A DNA stretch of 64,000 nucleotides from CAWDMW01 sp963803575 (GCA_963803575.1 CAWDMW010000002.1:1674001-1738000); one strand, 5' to 3'. Positions 44,141-53,368 are shown, counted from the first letter of the stretch. The notes: generated from the sequence alone by a model not told the origin. Numbers and translations: made by a program.

Positions 44141-44287
44141 TTAAAGGTCGTAAGTCAGATCGTGTTTAACGCCTGCCCCACTAAGTTTGACCCCTAATTG
44201 CAAAGCTTCTATTTTAACGTTAGCAGGTAGATTTTCTACCTGTTGTTTTTGAAAACTTTTATCTTGATTAGAAGGCTGATTAGCCAT
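44141..44287 (-). CDS. Small hypothetical protein (48 residues)
   Basis: Minus-strand frame MANQPSNQDKSFQKQQ, then LPANVKIEALQLGVKLSGAG, ending HDLTYDL. It is hydrophilic, with an amphipathic second half and no membrane segment. It is the only plausible gene in the 420-bp gap between astA and prs, and a palindrome lies directly upstream. No ribosome-binding site is evident. I do not recognise it. Confidence 0.4.
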   Translation of the reverse strand: MANQPSNQDKSFQKQQVENLPANVKIEALQLGVKLSGAGVKHDLTYDL

Positions 44288-44294
44288 TTAATTA

Positions 44295-44314
44295 TTTTGC
44301 ACGAATATGCAAAA
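44295..44314. repeat. Perfect inverted repeat TTTTGCA-N6-TGCAAAA
   Basis: Seven base pairs per arm with a 6-nt spacer, 8 nt upstream of the 48-codon frame. Symmetry and spacing look like an operator for a dimeric regulator; the regulator is unknown. Confidence 0.5.
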
Positions 44315-44452
44315 ATAAAGAACGACCTTAACATAGCACATAACGGGAACGTGAACAACGACATTGACACATAATTGTCATTTTACAGCCGCCACCTCAT
44401 TTGCTACACACACGCACTGCACTAACATGACGCACGTAAGGCAAGGCATAAA

Positions 44453-45415
44453 ATGAAGCTGATTTCAGGAAATAGTAACGTACCACTGGCGCAGGCCATG
44501 GCAGATCAACTGAACCTGACACTCATGGATGCCAGCATTCACCGTTTCCCTGATTCCGAAATACGCATAGAGGTCAATGAGAATGTACGTGGTGAAGATG
44601 TGTTCCTGCTGCAATCCACGTCCAATCCGGCGAATGAGAATATCATGGAATTGCTCATCACACTGGATGCCTTGAAACGTGCCTCTGCACGCCGTGTAAC
44701 AGCGGTCATCCCTTACTTTGGCTACGCACGACAAGATCGCAAGCCTGGCCCACGCACTCCCATATCGGCTAAGCTTATCGCCAACGTCATCACCTCTGCT
44801 GGTGCTGATCGTGTGCTAACACTAGACTTGCACGCCGCACAAATTCAGGGGTTTTTCGATATCCCGTTAGACCATCTCTATGCCTCGCCAGTAATGGTCA
44901 ATGATATACGCAATCATTACGATTCTTCCAACCTGATGATTGTCTCTCCTGATGCAGGGGGTGTAGCGCGTGCGCGCTCCATGGCTAAACGGATTAATGC
45001 AGACTTGGCTATCATCGACAAACGCCGCGAACGCGCCAGTATTTCCGAGGTGATGAACGTGATTGGAAACGTGGAAGGGCGTGACTGTATCCTGATTGAT
45101 GATATTGTAGATTCAGGCGGCACCCTATGCAACGCAGCCAATGCCTTAAAAGAAAAAGGCGCGCGCAATGTCTCTGCTTACATCACACATGGTGTGCTAT
45201 CTGGTAAAGCAGTGGAACTTATCACCAATTCAGCACTAAAAGAATTGGTTACAACCGACAGCATCAGACCGACAAAAGAAGTGCTGGATGCACATAACAT
45301 CCGTATTGTAACCATCGCTACTTTGCTAGCCAAGGCTGTGTATAGCATCAGTGAGGAATCCTCTGTTTCCACATTGTTTGATGAGAAATCTTTGCTCTCA
45401 GGACTTGGCGAATAA
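44453..45415 (+). CDS. prs: Ribose-phosphate pyrophosphokinase
   Basis: Makes PRPP from ribose-5-phosphate and ATP, feeding purine (PurH), pyrimidine and histidine (HisG) synthesis. The 320-residue protein has FPDSEIRIEVNENVRGEDVF, VIPYFGYARQDRKPGPRTPISAKL, LDLHAAQIQGFF (catalytic His region) and the PRPP loop DDIVDSGGTLCNAANAL. A ribosome-binding site (AAGGCAAGG) precedes the ATG. Upstream a TTGACA sequence at 44364 overlaps an inverted repeat TGACA-N6-TGTCA (44365-44380), but no good -10 box fits it. Confidence 0.97.
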   Translation: MKLISGNSNVPLAQAMADQLNLTLMDASIHRFPDSEIRIEVNENVRGEDVFLLQSTSNPANENIMELLITLDALKRASARRVTAVIPYFGYARQDRKPGPRTPISAKLIANVITSAGADRVLTLDLHAAQIQGFFDIPLDHLYASPVMVNDIRNHYDSSNLMIVSPDAGGVARARSMAKRINADLAIIDKRRERASISEVMNVIGNVEGRDCILIDDIVDSGGTLCNAANALKEKGARNVSAYITHGVLSGKAVELITNSALKELVTTDSIRPTKEVLDAHNIRIVTIATLLAKAVYSISEESSVSTLFDEKSLLSGLGE

Positions 45416-45418
45416 ACA

Positions 45419-46294
45419 TCACCCCGCCAAAGCCTTATTACTAGCATATTCACTCATCACATAGTGCCAATGCTCAACTGGCACTCCGGTTGGACGGCTT
45501 AAAATAGTTTCTACCAATGTCACCAGCTCTTTTGGGCTATTATCCGGGAATACCTCAATCAGCACCACCTGCGCTTTTCTCAGTGCAAGTTGCTTCACAC
45601 GGTCATGTTTGTCAGCATTATTCTGATAATGCCCCGTACCCTGATATTCTATAGCAATCGCCGGACTACCAAACCCGTCAATAATAAGAAAATCCACACG
45701 CTTGCTATTAATGGAACGACGCCCCATTTCGCGTTTTTTCTCAGGGATAGACTGCTTCGGTACGACTTGCAGGAATTGCCCCATATTGGCTTGCGCCATG
45801 ATACGGTGATAACTGTTAGATTCCAGCAGGTATTTCTCTACGCTTTCAAAATAAGGATACTCTTCTCGGTTCATCAGGCGTTTTTTAGATAACACTACCT
45901 CACCCACAAAACGCAACTGGTTGTGTGGGTTACGAATATCCGCTGTTTTATACGACTCTTTCTTAAGCCGTTGCTTTTCCTGTTCCTGCAATAATAATGA
46001 CTGATTGCGCTTCGCTTCCTTGCGCGCTGTGCTAAGTTGAGATGAGGTAAGTGATAGTTTTTGCTGCGAGTCCACCATATGCTGCTGTTGCTCACGAATA
46101 CTTCGCCGCAAATGCTGCACTTTGAAGCGGTAGCACAATACGAAGAACAACCCCACTGTCACTCCAATCAGAAAAGCAATCGCGGCATCTTTTGGTAATG
46201 TGACCACGCTATCTATCTGCCTGACTACCCATGGAAGCAAATGTTCTTGCATCCAATTATAGGTAACATCAGCGTAATGCTCTAGGCGATCCAT
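45419..46294 (-). CDS. Membrane-anchored DUF2726 protein (PD-(D/E)XK nuclease-like domain)
   Basis: A 291-residue protein with one N-terminal membrane helix (about 38-56), a cytosolic coiled coil rich in Gln, Lys and Arg (about 60-115), and a C-terminal DUF2726 domain (about 130-275): LMNREEYPYFESVEKYL, RVDFLIIDGFGSPAIAIEYQG and VKQLALRKAQVVLIEV. The Glu, Asp and ExQ positions recall restriction-endonuclease-like folds; in place of the usual ExK there is EYQ, so activity is uncertain. Its ATG directly follows the leuB stop, so it is co-transcribed with leuB. It ends 3 nt from the convergent prs stop. Function unknown. Confidence 0.75.
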   Translation of the reverse strand: MDRLEHYADVTYNWMQEHLLPWVVRQIDSVVTLPKDAAIAFLIGVTVGLFFVLCYRFKVQHLRRSIREQQQHMVDSQQKLSLTSSQLSTARKEAKRNQSLLLQEQEKQRLKKESYKTADIRNPHNQLRFVGEVVLSKKRLMNREEYPYFESVEKYLLESNSYHRIMAQANMGQFLQVVPKQSIPEKKREMGRRSINSKRVDFLIIDGFGSPAIAIEYQGTGHYQNNADKHDRVKQLALRKAQVVLIEVFPDNSPKELVTLVETILSRPTGVPVEHWHYVMSEYASNKALAG

Positions 46295-47413
46295 TTATGC
46301 AGCTATGGCAGCTTTATGTTTATCCAATGCCTGTAACACGGCATCCCCCATGGCCGCAGTGCCAACTGCCTGCATCCCGTCTGCCATAATGTCTTGTGTG
46401 CGGTGTGACTGTAACACGTTGTTTACCGCCTCTTCCAGTAAGGTTGCTTCCTGCTGCAAATCAAAGGAATAACGCAACATCATCGCAACAGACAGAATAG
46501 TTGCCAGCGGATTCGCTTTGTCCTGCCCTGCAATATCTGGCGCAGAACCATGCACCGGCTCATAAAGTGCCGGACGCTTTCCATCTACACCCGGCGCACC
46601 CAGTGAAGCTGATGGCAACATTCCAAGTGATCCTGTAAGCATAGCCGCGCAATCAGAGAGAATATCGCCAAACAGATTGGTAGTGACCATCACATCAAAC
46701 TGTTTAGGATTCCGCACCAGTTGCATTGCGGCGTTATCTACATACATATGCGATAGTGCTACATCACGGTAATCACTTTCCTGCAATGTGTCCATTTCCT
46801 GACGCCACATCTCGGTGGTTTCCAACACATTTGCTTTATCAACCGAACATAACCGACCACCACGCTTGCGCGCCAGCTCAAACGCCACACGTCCAATACG
46901 CTGCACTTCAGATGCACGATACACCATCGTGTTGCGCCCTACCCGCTCGCCATGTTCTTCCACCACGCCGCGTGGTTCACCAAAATAAATGCCACCAGTC
47001 AACTCACGCACAATCATTATGTCTAATCCGGACACTAACTCCGGTCGCAAACTTGACGCATCAACCAACGCATCAAAACATAATGCCGGACGCAAATTAG
47101 CAAACAACCCTAACTCTTTACGAATCCCTAGTAATCCACGCTCGGGACGCACTGTATAGTCCAGAGATTCCCACTGCGTACCACCTACAGCACCAAGCAA
47201 CACCGCATCAGCTTTATGTGCCTTATCTAATGTTTCCTGCGGCAATGGTGTACCCGCTGCATCATAGGCGCATCCACCAAGAAGCGCCGTATCAGTATGA
47301 AAGGAAACACTGCTATGGTTACTGAACCATTCCAGTATTTTGGTAGCCTCAGCAATCACTTCCTGACCAATACCGTCACCCGGCAATAATAAGATGTGTT
47401 TATCTGTCGTCAT
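46295..47413 (-). CDS. leuB: 3-isopropylmalate dehydrogenase
   Basis: NAD-dependent oxidative decarboxylation, third step of leucine synthesis. The 372-residue protein has LLPGDGIGQEVIAEA, RPERGLLGIRKELGLFANLRP, VRELTGGIYFGEPRG, VDKANVLETTEMWR (catalytic Lys) and the metal/NAD region TNLFGDILSDCAAMLTGSLG, followed by PVHGSAPDIAGQDKANP. It lies 147 bp downstream of leuD on the same strand, with leuC absent between them. Confidence 0.97.
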   Translation of the reverse strand: MTTDKHILLLPGDGIGQEVIAEATKILEWFSNHSSVSFHTDTALLGGCAYDAAGTPLPQETLDKAHKADAVLLGAVGGTQWESLDYTVRPERGLLGIRKELGLFANLRPALCFDALVDASSLRPELVSGLDIMIVRELTGGIYFGEPRGVVEEHGERVGRNTMVYRASEVQRIGRVAFELARKRGGRLCSVDKANVLETTEMWRQEMDTLQESDYRDVALSHMYVDNAAMQLVRNPKQFDVMVTTNLFGDILSDCAAMLTGSLGMLPSASLGAPGVDGKRPALYEPVHGSAPDIAGQDKANPLATILSVAMMLRYSFDLQQEATLLEEAVNNVLQSHRTQDIMADGMQAVGTAAMGDAVLQALDKHKAAIAA

Positions 47414-47520
47414 AGTGATATGTTCCTGTCAATTACTATTTGTATTCTTATGTTATACATCAATCATAGAAACGCCAGCTTCACCTTGAAAAGCTAAGAA
47501 AGCGTAAATTTCCATCAGTA

Positions 47521-47559
47521 TAATATATTATTTTCATGCCGGCATATTTGCTTTAAAGC
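47521..47559. repeat. Three adjacent perfect 10-bp palindromes in the leuD-leuB gap
   Basis: TAATATATTA (47521-47530), ATGCCGGCAT (47536-47545) and GCTTTAAAGC (47550-47559). No T-run follows, so they are not classic terminators. An operator or a processed mRNA structure is possible. Confidence 0.45.
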
Positions 47560-47560
47560 G

Positions 47561-48175
47561 TTAGGCATCCTTCATCGCATAAAGCCATGGTGCCTGCTCT
47601 TTATTCGAGCCTTCAAATGCTGTGATAAGGTCTGTTTTTTCTGACGTTAAGCCAATATCATCCAACCCATTGATCAAACAATGCCTGCGAAACGGCTCCA
47701 CCTCAAACAAATAGGTTTGGCTTGCAGCAATAACTTTCTGGTCGGGCAAATTCACAGATATAGTTTCGCCTTGCGCAGCCAGTTCAGCAATAACGTCTAT
47801 ATCTGATTGCGGTAGCACAACCGGCAAAATACCATTTTTAAAGCAGTTATTATAGAAAATATCGGCAAATGACGGAGCAATAATGCAGCGTATGCCAAAA
47901 TCCAGCAATGCCCATGGCGCGTGTTCACGGCTGGAACCACAACCAAAATTATCACCCGCTACAATAATTTTCGCCTCATCAAATGGCGCACGGTGCAAAA
48001 TGAAATCATCCTGCCTTACTCCATGAATATCATAACGCATTTCATAGAACAGCCCTTCAGCCAGGCCTGTACGCTTAATGGTTTTCAGAAACTGTTTGGG
48101 GATAATCATATCCGTATCAATATTTTGCAACGTCAGTGGCGCGGCAATAGCGGTGAGTTCAGTAAATGGCTGCAT
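47561..48175 (-). CDS. leuD: 3-isopropylmalate dehydratase, small subunit
   Basis: Swivel-domain subunit of isopropylmalate isomerase. The start MQPFTELTAIAAPL (ATG 48173-48175) matches the family; a TTG at 48205 would add ten residues. The 204-residue protein shows NIDTDMIIPKQFLKTI, GDNFGCGSSREHAPWALLDFG, and IIAPSFADIFYNNCFKNGILP. It requires LeuC (the Fe-S subunit), which is not in the window. Confidence 0.95.
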   Translation of the reverse strand: MQPFTELTAIAAPLTLQNIDTDMIIPKQFLKTIKRTGLAEGLFYEMRYDIHGVRQDDFILHRAPFDEAKIIVAGDNFGCGSSREHAPWALLDFGIRCIIAPSFADIFYNNCFKNGILPVVLPQSDIDVIAELAAQGETISVNLPDQKVIAASQTYLFEVEPFRRHCLINGLDDIGLTSEKTDLITAFEGSNKEQAPWLYAMKDA

Positions 48176-48373
48176 AAAGGAATAACTACGTAATATAAGT
48201 GACAATGTTGAGACGGATACTAACGTATGTAAGTTTGGCGGTCAACCAGCTTCCTAAAGTAGAATTTTACCTTGCATAGCAAGCGCGCTTATAGCAAAGT
48301 GGTGTCCTTCTTTTGTTTACGCTGATAATCAACAGCACCTAGTTTTTATTTTCAGCGTGTACTCAAGTACAAC

Positions 48374-48709
48374 ATGATGTTTAGTAGCTTTGAATGTAAA
48401 AAGCTTACCTATATGCTTCCTATCGAAACTCGATTCTTTTATACTTCCGTTGGCTATATGCTTTCCGGGAAAAATCGTACAGTTTGTTCAGAAATTGAGG
48501 CTGAGCTTATAAAGCTTGGCCTACAGTACGAAGAAATGGATATTATGGAAACTCATTTGCAATTAAACATACCGCGGATAGAAAACCCTCGCAAGTATGG
48601 CTGCAATGAAGACAGTACAGTTATCATGTACAAAGCTTTCCTAATTGAAAGCGAGGAAGCCATAAAACATCTAATGCCCGTTATTGTTATCACAACAACG
48701 ATCAACTAA
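48374..48709 (+). CDS. Hypothetical protein (about 111 residues)
   Basis: Reading frame MMFSSFECKKLTYMLPIETRF..., possibly starting at the later Met (MLPIETRFFYTSVGY). It is mixed in composition with one hydrophobic end (HLMPVIVITTTIN); no motif is recognised. A strong intrinsic terminator begins 8 nt after the stop, which supports a real transcription unit. A palindrome GTACT-CA-AGTAC lies just upstream of the start region. The 168 bp before it, back to leuD, hold no other gene. Confidence 0.55.
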   Translation: MMFSSFECKKLTYMLPIETRFFYTSVGYMLSGKNRTVCSEIEAELIKLGLQYEEMDIMETHLQLNIPRIENPRKYGCNEDSTVIMYKAFLIESEEAIKHLMPVIVITTTIN

Positions 48710-48717
48710 CCCATTCA

Positions 48718-48744
48718 ATCCCTGCTTTTGCGGGGATATTTTTT
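48718..48744 (+). terminator. Intrinsic terminator of the 111-residue protein gene
   Basis: ATCCCTGC-tttt-GCGGGGAT forms an 8-bp stem with one T-G pair, followed by ATTTTTT. There is no T-run on the other strand. Confidence 0.88.
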
Positions 48745-48747
48745 GCT

Positions 48748-49863
48748 TTACCCATCTTCCACATGCAGCAGCACAACCACGCTTAACATCACTGCCAAAA
48801 TGTAAGGCGCGCTGACCGCCACCTCCACAGGCAAACTCCCTGCATAGCCGAAAGCATGAAACAGGCCAGTCAGAAAATTTAGCGTAAACCCAGATACCAC
48901 CGCACCAAACACCATCAGCATCATTTTGCCACGTCTGGGCATTCGCAGGGAAAACACAGCTGCAAGCAATACCATTGCCAGAAACACAAACGGTGAAATA
49001 AGGATACTGTACCAGTGCAGCTTATGACGAAGCGCGGAAAATCCTGCTTTCTCTAGCGTATGAATAAAGCCGGATAATTGCCAAAATGACAGCGTCTGAG
49101 GTTCTGCAAAACTATCCTGAATCTGGCGCACACTTAATTCCGTTGGCAGCACATAACGATCCTGATATTGTGGGATATTGCCCGGAATAGAAATCACTGC
49201 ATTTGCCAGCTTCCAGTACCCTTCTGACAGGCGCGCCGTATCTGCATCAATGCGTCCAATAAATCCGTTATCATCATTTTGCAAAAAGATAATCACATCC
49301 GATAATGTCATATCAGACTGATCTATGTGCTGCGCTTGCATAATATAACTACGCACGGCCATGTCATCCACTATAGTGGATTGCGTATCCACATGTTTCA
49401 ACCATAAGCCTGACGATGAAACGGACAGCACTTGTTGCACGCCATTAATATAGCGTGCTTCCATACGTTCATACCGCGCTAACGTAGCAGCAGACAGCGG
49501 ATTAATCACCGCAATGCCAAGCCCGCCAATCATCACGGCAATCATCATTGCTGGCATCAAGAATCGCCATACCGATACACCAGCGGCGCGCATCACAATT
49601 AATTCACTGGAACGAGTGAGCTTCATCAGCGCCATCATGCTTCCCACCAGCACGCTATAGGGCAATAATTTCTCTGCTAGGTGCGGTAATCGCAACGCAG
49701 CCATTTGCAGTGTAATAAATACGGTTACGCCATCTTTGCTGGCCGTGCGACGAAACATTTCTACCAGATCAATCAATCCGGCAATGGCAATCACCACACC
49801 CAGCGCAATAAGAATATTCACCAGCACATGGCGTCCAATATAGCGATATACAATCCATGCCAT
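48748..49863 (-). CDS. lptG: LPS export ABC transporter permease LptG
   Basis: Inner-membrane permease that with LptF and LptB2 extracts lipopolysaccharide for transport to the outer membrane. The start MAWIVYRYIGRHVLVN (ATG at 49863, 4 nt after the lptF stop) matches the family. The 371-residue protein has three N-terminal helices, the coupling region MALMKLTRSSELIVMRAAGVS, a periplasmic beta-jellyroll, and three C-terminal helices (ILISPFVFLAMVLLAAVFSLR, GFTLNFLTG). It is a pair with lptF. Confidence 0.94.
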   Translation of the reverse strand: MAWIVYRYIGRHVLVNILIALGVVIAIAGLIDLVEMFRRTASKDGVTVFITLQMAALRLPHLAEKLLPYSVLVGSMMALMKLTRSSELIVMRAAGVSVWRFLMPAMMIAVMIGGLGIAVINPLSAATLARYERMEARYINGVQQVLSVSSSGLWLKHVDTQSTIVDDMAVRSYIMQAQHIDQSDMTLSDVIIFLQNDDNGFIGRIDADTARLSEGYWKLANAVISIPGNIPQYQDRYVLPTELSVRQIQDSFAEPQTLSFWQLSGFIHTLEKAGFSALRHKLHWYSILISPFVFLAMVLLAAVFSLRMPRRGKMMLMVFGAVVSGFTLNFLTGLFHAFGYAGSLPVEVAVSAPYILAVMLSVVVLLHVEDG

Positions 49864-49867
49864 AACG

Positions 49868-50956
49868 CTAACGCCCCATGCGCCATTGATATTTGCCAAG
49901 CATAAGCGCTGATCCTGCAAAAATAGCCATCATATATCCATATAACACCGGCACCAACATAGGCAGCTTCACCAGCATATTGACCAACCCGAAGAAGCCC
50001 ACAACTAACGCCAGCGATATACCACCCGTCACAACCAACCGCTTCCACATGCCACGGCGGCTGAAACTTCCACCCATCAAAATAGATACAGCACATAATG
50101 AAAGCAGCAATGAAAACCATGGCCATGAAAGACGCTGATGCAATTCCGCCGTCAGCTTCCCTGAAAGCGGCTGCTTAAGTGATTTCGCCTGAAATATTTC
50201 ACTAACATATAATTCACTTTCATCACGCTGTCTGTCCAGTTTCTTTTCCGTGTAATAACTAATATCCACACTATACCGGTCAAAATTCAGCCAAGATATG
50301 CGCTTACCTCGCTTTTCCTGACGGATACCATCTTCGAGCAAAAAGCGAGGGCCAGATGGTGTAGACAGCAACGTGGCCTCATCTGCCATCATCGTCACAA
50401 TAGTATCGGGGTCACGGTTATCATGTACCAGCACGCCTTTCAACTTACCCGTATCTGCACGTTCCCGAATAAACACGGTCATCCCATCCACCGGATGATT
50501 AAACACTTCTTCCTGCAACAGCACAGAGGCATAATTATCTTTTAAAAACTCCCGCATATCTTTGAACTGGCGGTTGGCAGAAGGGAGCAAATACAATGTA
50601 AAAGCGTATGTCACGAGCATAACGCAAGCACCAGAGACAAGCACAGGCCGCGCCATACGCCAGCGGCTTAAACCAGATGCCTGCATCACAACCAACTCAC
50701 TATCACTGTAAAGTTTGTGATAAGTGAACACTACAGCAATCAGTAATGCCACAGGTAATATGATGGTCAATAGTGACGGCAAAATTAGCATGGTCAGGTA
50801 CACGAAGTCACCAACAGACAGGCCGCGATTAATAATAAAATCGACAAAACGCAGTGCCTGCATCAGCCAGATAATAGCTGTTAAGCTGAAGGTAATCAGT
50901 ACGGTTGGCCAGAGCAACAACCCCAGAATATATTGCGTGATACGGCTTAAGCCCAT
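49868..50956 (-). CDS. lptF: LPS export ABC transporter permease LptF
   Basis: Partner permease of LptG. The 362-residue protein starts MGLSRITQYILGLLLWP and has the conserved coupling-helix segment FTYHKLYSDSELVVMQASGLSRWRMARP, a periplasmic domain (FKDMREFLKDNYASVLLQEEVF, MTVFIRERADTGKLKGVLVHD), and C-terminal helices with LSWPWFSLLLSLCAVSILMGG. LptF and LptG are read in the usual order. It diverges from pepA with 86 bp between. Confidence 0.95.
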   Translation of the reverse strand: MGLSRITQYILGLLLWPTVLITFSLTAIIWLMQALRFVDFIINRGLSVGDFVYLTMLILPSLLTIILPVALLIAVVFTYHKLYSDSELVVMQASGLSRWRMARPVLVSGACVMLVTYAFTLYLLPSANRQFKDMREFLKDNYASVLLQEEVFNHPVDGMTVFIRERADTGKLKGVLVHDNRDPDTIVTMMADEATLLSTPSGPRFLLEDGIRQEKRGKRISWLNFDRYSVDISYYTEKKLDRQRDESELYVSEIFQAKSLKQPLSGKLTAELHQRLSWPWFSLLLSLCAVSILMGGSFSRRGMWKRLVVTGGISLALVVGFFGLVNMLVKLPMLVPVLYGYMMAIFAGSALMLGKYQWRMGR

Positions 50957-51042
50957 AAGGTGTGTCTTGCATCCCCGACTGTTCCTCCTTATGTTTAAAC
51001 ACTCTAACGTTAAAACACAAGAAATGAAGGAACGACATCACC

Positions 51043-52554
51043 ATGGAATATCACTACCTCACACTAGACGAATACCGCAGCAAAGCGGAAACTGAAGATA
51101 CTCCAACGGCGGTGGCATTTATTGTCTCTGATGAAAAACAACCGGGTAAATCTGCAACCGCACTGGATAGTGCAGCAGGTGGGTTGCTCGGTAAAGCACT
51201 GACTTCTGCACGTTTTGAAGGAAAAGCAGGGCAATCTGTTTCGGTCATCCCTAATGGCGATCTGGACGTTGTTTTCTTCATTGGACTGGGTGCAGAAGAC
51301 AAAGCAACACATTTAAGTTACGAACAAGCCGCAGGTGAGGCCGTTAAGCTGGCCAACACGCATGGCATAGAAAACCTTTATATTGTGCTGGATAACATTT
51401 ATGCACGCGACCTTGGCACAGGTGAAGCGGAAGCACATTGTGCGTTTGGTGCTAAGATGGCAGCGTACCATTTTAACAAGTATTTCACCAAGAAAGAACC
51501 GCACGAATTGCCAACACTGCAAAAAGTGATGATTGCCGGACATAAAGAGGGCGCACAAGCCTTCCATCCACGTCTGGATGCTCTGGCTAAAGGCATGATC
51601 TTCACACGCAATGTTGTTACGGAACCCGCTAATATCATCCATCCTGAGTCACTGGCGGAGCTATGTTCAGGTATGGGACGCATAGGCTTGGATGTAGAAG
51701 TCATCGGCGAAAAACGCCTGCAAAAAATGGGGCTGAATGCATTGCTGGCCGTGGGTCAGGGCAGTACACGCGAATCACAATTGGTGGTGATGCGCTGGAA
51801 CGGTGCAGAAGATAGAAAAGCGCAACCTGTTGCGTTTGTTGGCAAAGGCGTATGCTTTGACTCAGGCGGCATCAGCATCAAACCATCCAACGGTATGGAA
51901 GAAATGAAATGGGATATGGGTGGCGCTGGCACCGTGATTGGCCTCATGCGCACCCTTGCCCTGCGCAAAGCGAATGTTAATGCTGTTGGCGTAGTCGGGC
52001 TGGTTGAAAACATGCCTGATGGTAACGCGATTCGCCCGGGCGATGTGGTAACGTCTTACTCCGGTCAAACTATTGAAATCCTAAATACTGACGCAGAAGG
52101 CCGCTTAGTGCTGGCCGACGCGCTATGGTATTGTCAGGAACAGTTTAAACCTAAGTTCATGGTGGATCTGGCCACTCTTACAGGAGCAGTGATTGTAGGG
52201 CTTGGCACAAAATATGCCGGATTGCTCTCTAATAATGATGAGCTGGCAGAGCGTTTACATAATCTGGCTGAACATACGGGTGAAGATAGCTGGCGTTTGC
52301 CACTGCACAGCTATTATGACAAGCAGATTAATTCTGGTATTGCCGATATGCAAAATATTGGTGCAGACCGTGAAGCAGGCACCATCACGGCTGCACAGTT
52401 CCTGCAACGTTTTGTTAATGATGTGCCATGGGTGCATCTTGATATTGCCGGCACCGCATGGAAGAAAAAGCCCACCGCCACTTGTCCAAAAGGCGCAACC
52501 GCTTTTGGTGTTCGCTTGCTGGATGCATTAATAGAAAAACATTACGAAGGCTAG
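51043..52554 (+). CDS. pepA: Leucyl aminopeptidase (cytosol aminopeptidase, M17)
   Basis: Two-metal aminopeptidase releasing N-terminal residues. The 503-residue protein has the variable N-terminal domain and the M17 core: VGKGVCFDSGGISIKPSNGM (metal-binding Lys and Asp), MKWDMGGAGTVIGLM, and the signature NTDAEGRLVLADAL, with the metal Glu. DLATLTGAVIVGLG follows. A ribosome-binding site (AAGGAA) precedes the ATG. In bacteria PepA can also bind DNA for site-specific recombination, but nothing here points to that. The pepA-lptFG divergence is common in proteobacteria. Confidence 0.96.
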   Translation: MEYHYLTLDEYRSKAETEDTPTAVAFIVSDEKQPGKSATALDSAAGGLLGKALTSARFEGKAGQSVSVIPNGDLDVVFFIGLGAEDKATHLSYEQAAGEAVKLANTHGIENLYIVLDNIYARDLGTGEAEAHCAFGAKMAAYHFNKYFTKKEPHELPTLQKVMIAGHKEGAQAFHPRLDALAKGMIFTRNVVTEPANIIHPESLAELCSGMGRIGLDVEVIGEKRLQKMGLNALLAVGQGSTRESQLVVMRWNGAEDRKAQPVAFVGKGVCFDSGGISIKPSNGMEEMKWDMGGAGTVIGLMRTLALRKANVNAVGVVGLVENMPDGNAIRPGDVVTSYSGQTIEILNTDAEGRLVLADALWYCQEQFKPKFMVDLATLTGAVIVGLGTKYAGLLSNNDELAERLHNLAEHTGEDSWRLPLHSYYDKQINSGIADMQNIGADREAGTITAAQFLQRFVNDVPWVHLDIAGTAWKKKPTATCPKGATAFGVRLLDALIEKHYEG

Positions 52555-52560
52555 CCTTAG

Positions 52561-53211
52561 GTGAAACTCTACCACTACGATCACTGCCCTTATTGCGTGA
52601 AAGCCCGAATGATTTTCGGGTTAAAACAAGTACCCGTCACGCTGGAAGCATTGCTCAACGATGATGAAGCTACCCCTATCGAACTGATAGGAGTAAAGCA
52701 GGTGCCTATTTTAGAAACCGACCACGGCCATCATATGGCTGAAAGTATTGATATTATTCATTATATTAATGCCATTGATGACGCGCCCGTATTGCATCAA
52801 CTTTCCAATAATACCGTCATTGCATGGCTGGCAAATGCACGGGAATACACCTACCGTCTGGCCATGCCACGCTGGGCGCAAGCACCGCTTGAAGAATTTG
52901 CAACACCATCCGCTCGTGCATACTTCACGCATAAAAAGGAAGCGATGATTGGGTCATTTGAACGCCAAATGGAGCAATCCGATGCCTATATCTCGCTAGC
53001 CAATCAGCACTTGCAAGAATTAGATACGCTATTAGCCTCAGATCATACCGTACATGATTGCGGCCTGTCACTGGATGATATGCATGTATTTGCAATCCTT
53101 CGGAGCCTATCCATTGTTAAAAGCATCACGTATCCTGAAAAAGTGGAGGGTTACAGACAACATATGTCGCATGTCTCACACGTGCCATTACATGATGACA
53201 TAGCAATCTGA
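52561..53211 (+). CDS. grxB: Glutaredoxin 2 (GrxB, GST-fold)
   Basis: GSH-dependent disulfide reductase with a two-domain GST fold. The 216-residue protein starts with GTG (MKLYHYDHCPYCVKARMIFG), the CPYC active site at residues 9-12, then VKQVPILETDHGHHMAESIDI (the cis-Pro and GSH site) and a helical C-terminal domain. The length matches E. coli Grx2 and exceeds Grx1/3. It begins 6 nt after pepA and is probably co-transcribed. Confidence 0.93.
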   Translation: MKLYHYDHCPYCVKARMIFGLKQVPVTLEALLNDDEATPIELIGVKQVPILETDHGHHMAESIDIIHYINAIDDAPVLHQLSNNTVIAWLANAREYTYRLAMPRWAQAPLEEFATPSARAYFTHKKEAMIGSFERQMEQSDAYISLANQHLQELDTLLASDHTVHDCGLSLDDMHVFAILRSLSIVKSITYPEKVEGYRQHMSHVSHVPLHDDIAI

Positions 53212-53317
53212 ACAGTGAGATGTCAGCGGATGCCGGCGAATGAACGAGTGTTCGTATTCTTAAAATATTTTTACTCCAAACGCATTCTTTCTTTGACTTT
53301 TACGGCTGTGCGTGGTG

Positions 53318-53326
53318 TGTTATAAG
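53318..53326 (+). promoter_or_regulatory. Possible extended -10 promoter of ftsZ
   Basis: TG-T-TATAAG fits the extended -10 motif. It predicts a leader of about 36 nt carrying the ribosome-binding site GAGGA (53356-53360). A TTGACT 22 bp upstream is too far for a standard -35. Confidence 0.35.
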
Positions 53327-53368
53327 GGAATAATCCAACGTACCCCGCCACTTTAGAGGAACCGCTTT

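Noticed and set aside
53230..53275. Hairpin GAAC-gagt-GTTC after grxB as terminator or as a LexA box.
   Set aside because: The stem is only 4 bp, and the alphaproteobacterial SOS box has direct GTTC repeats with 7-nt spacing, which is not present.
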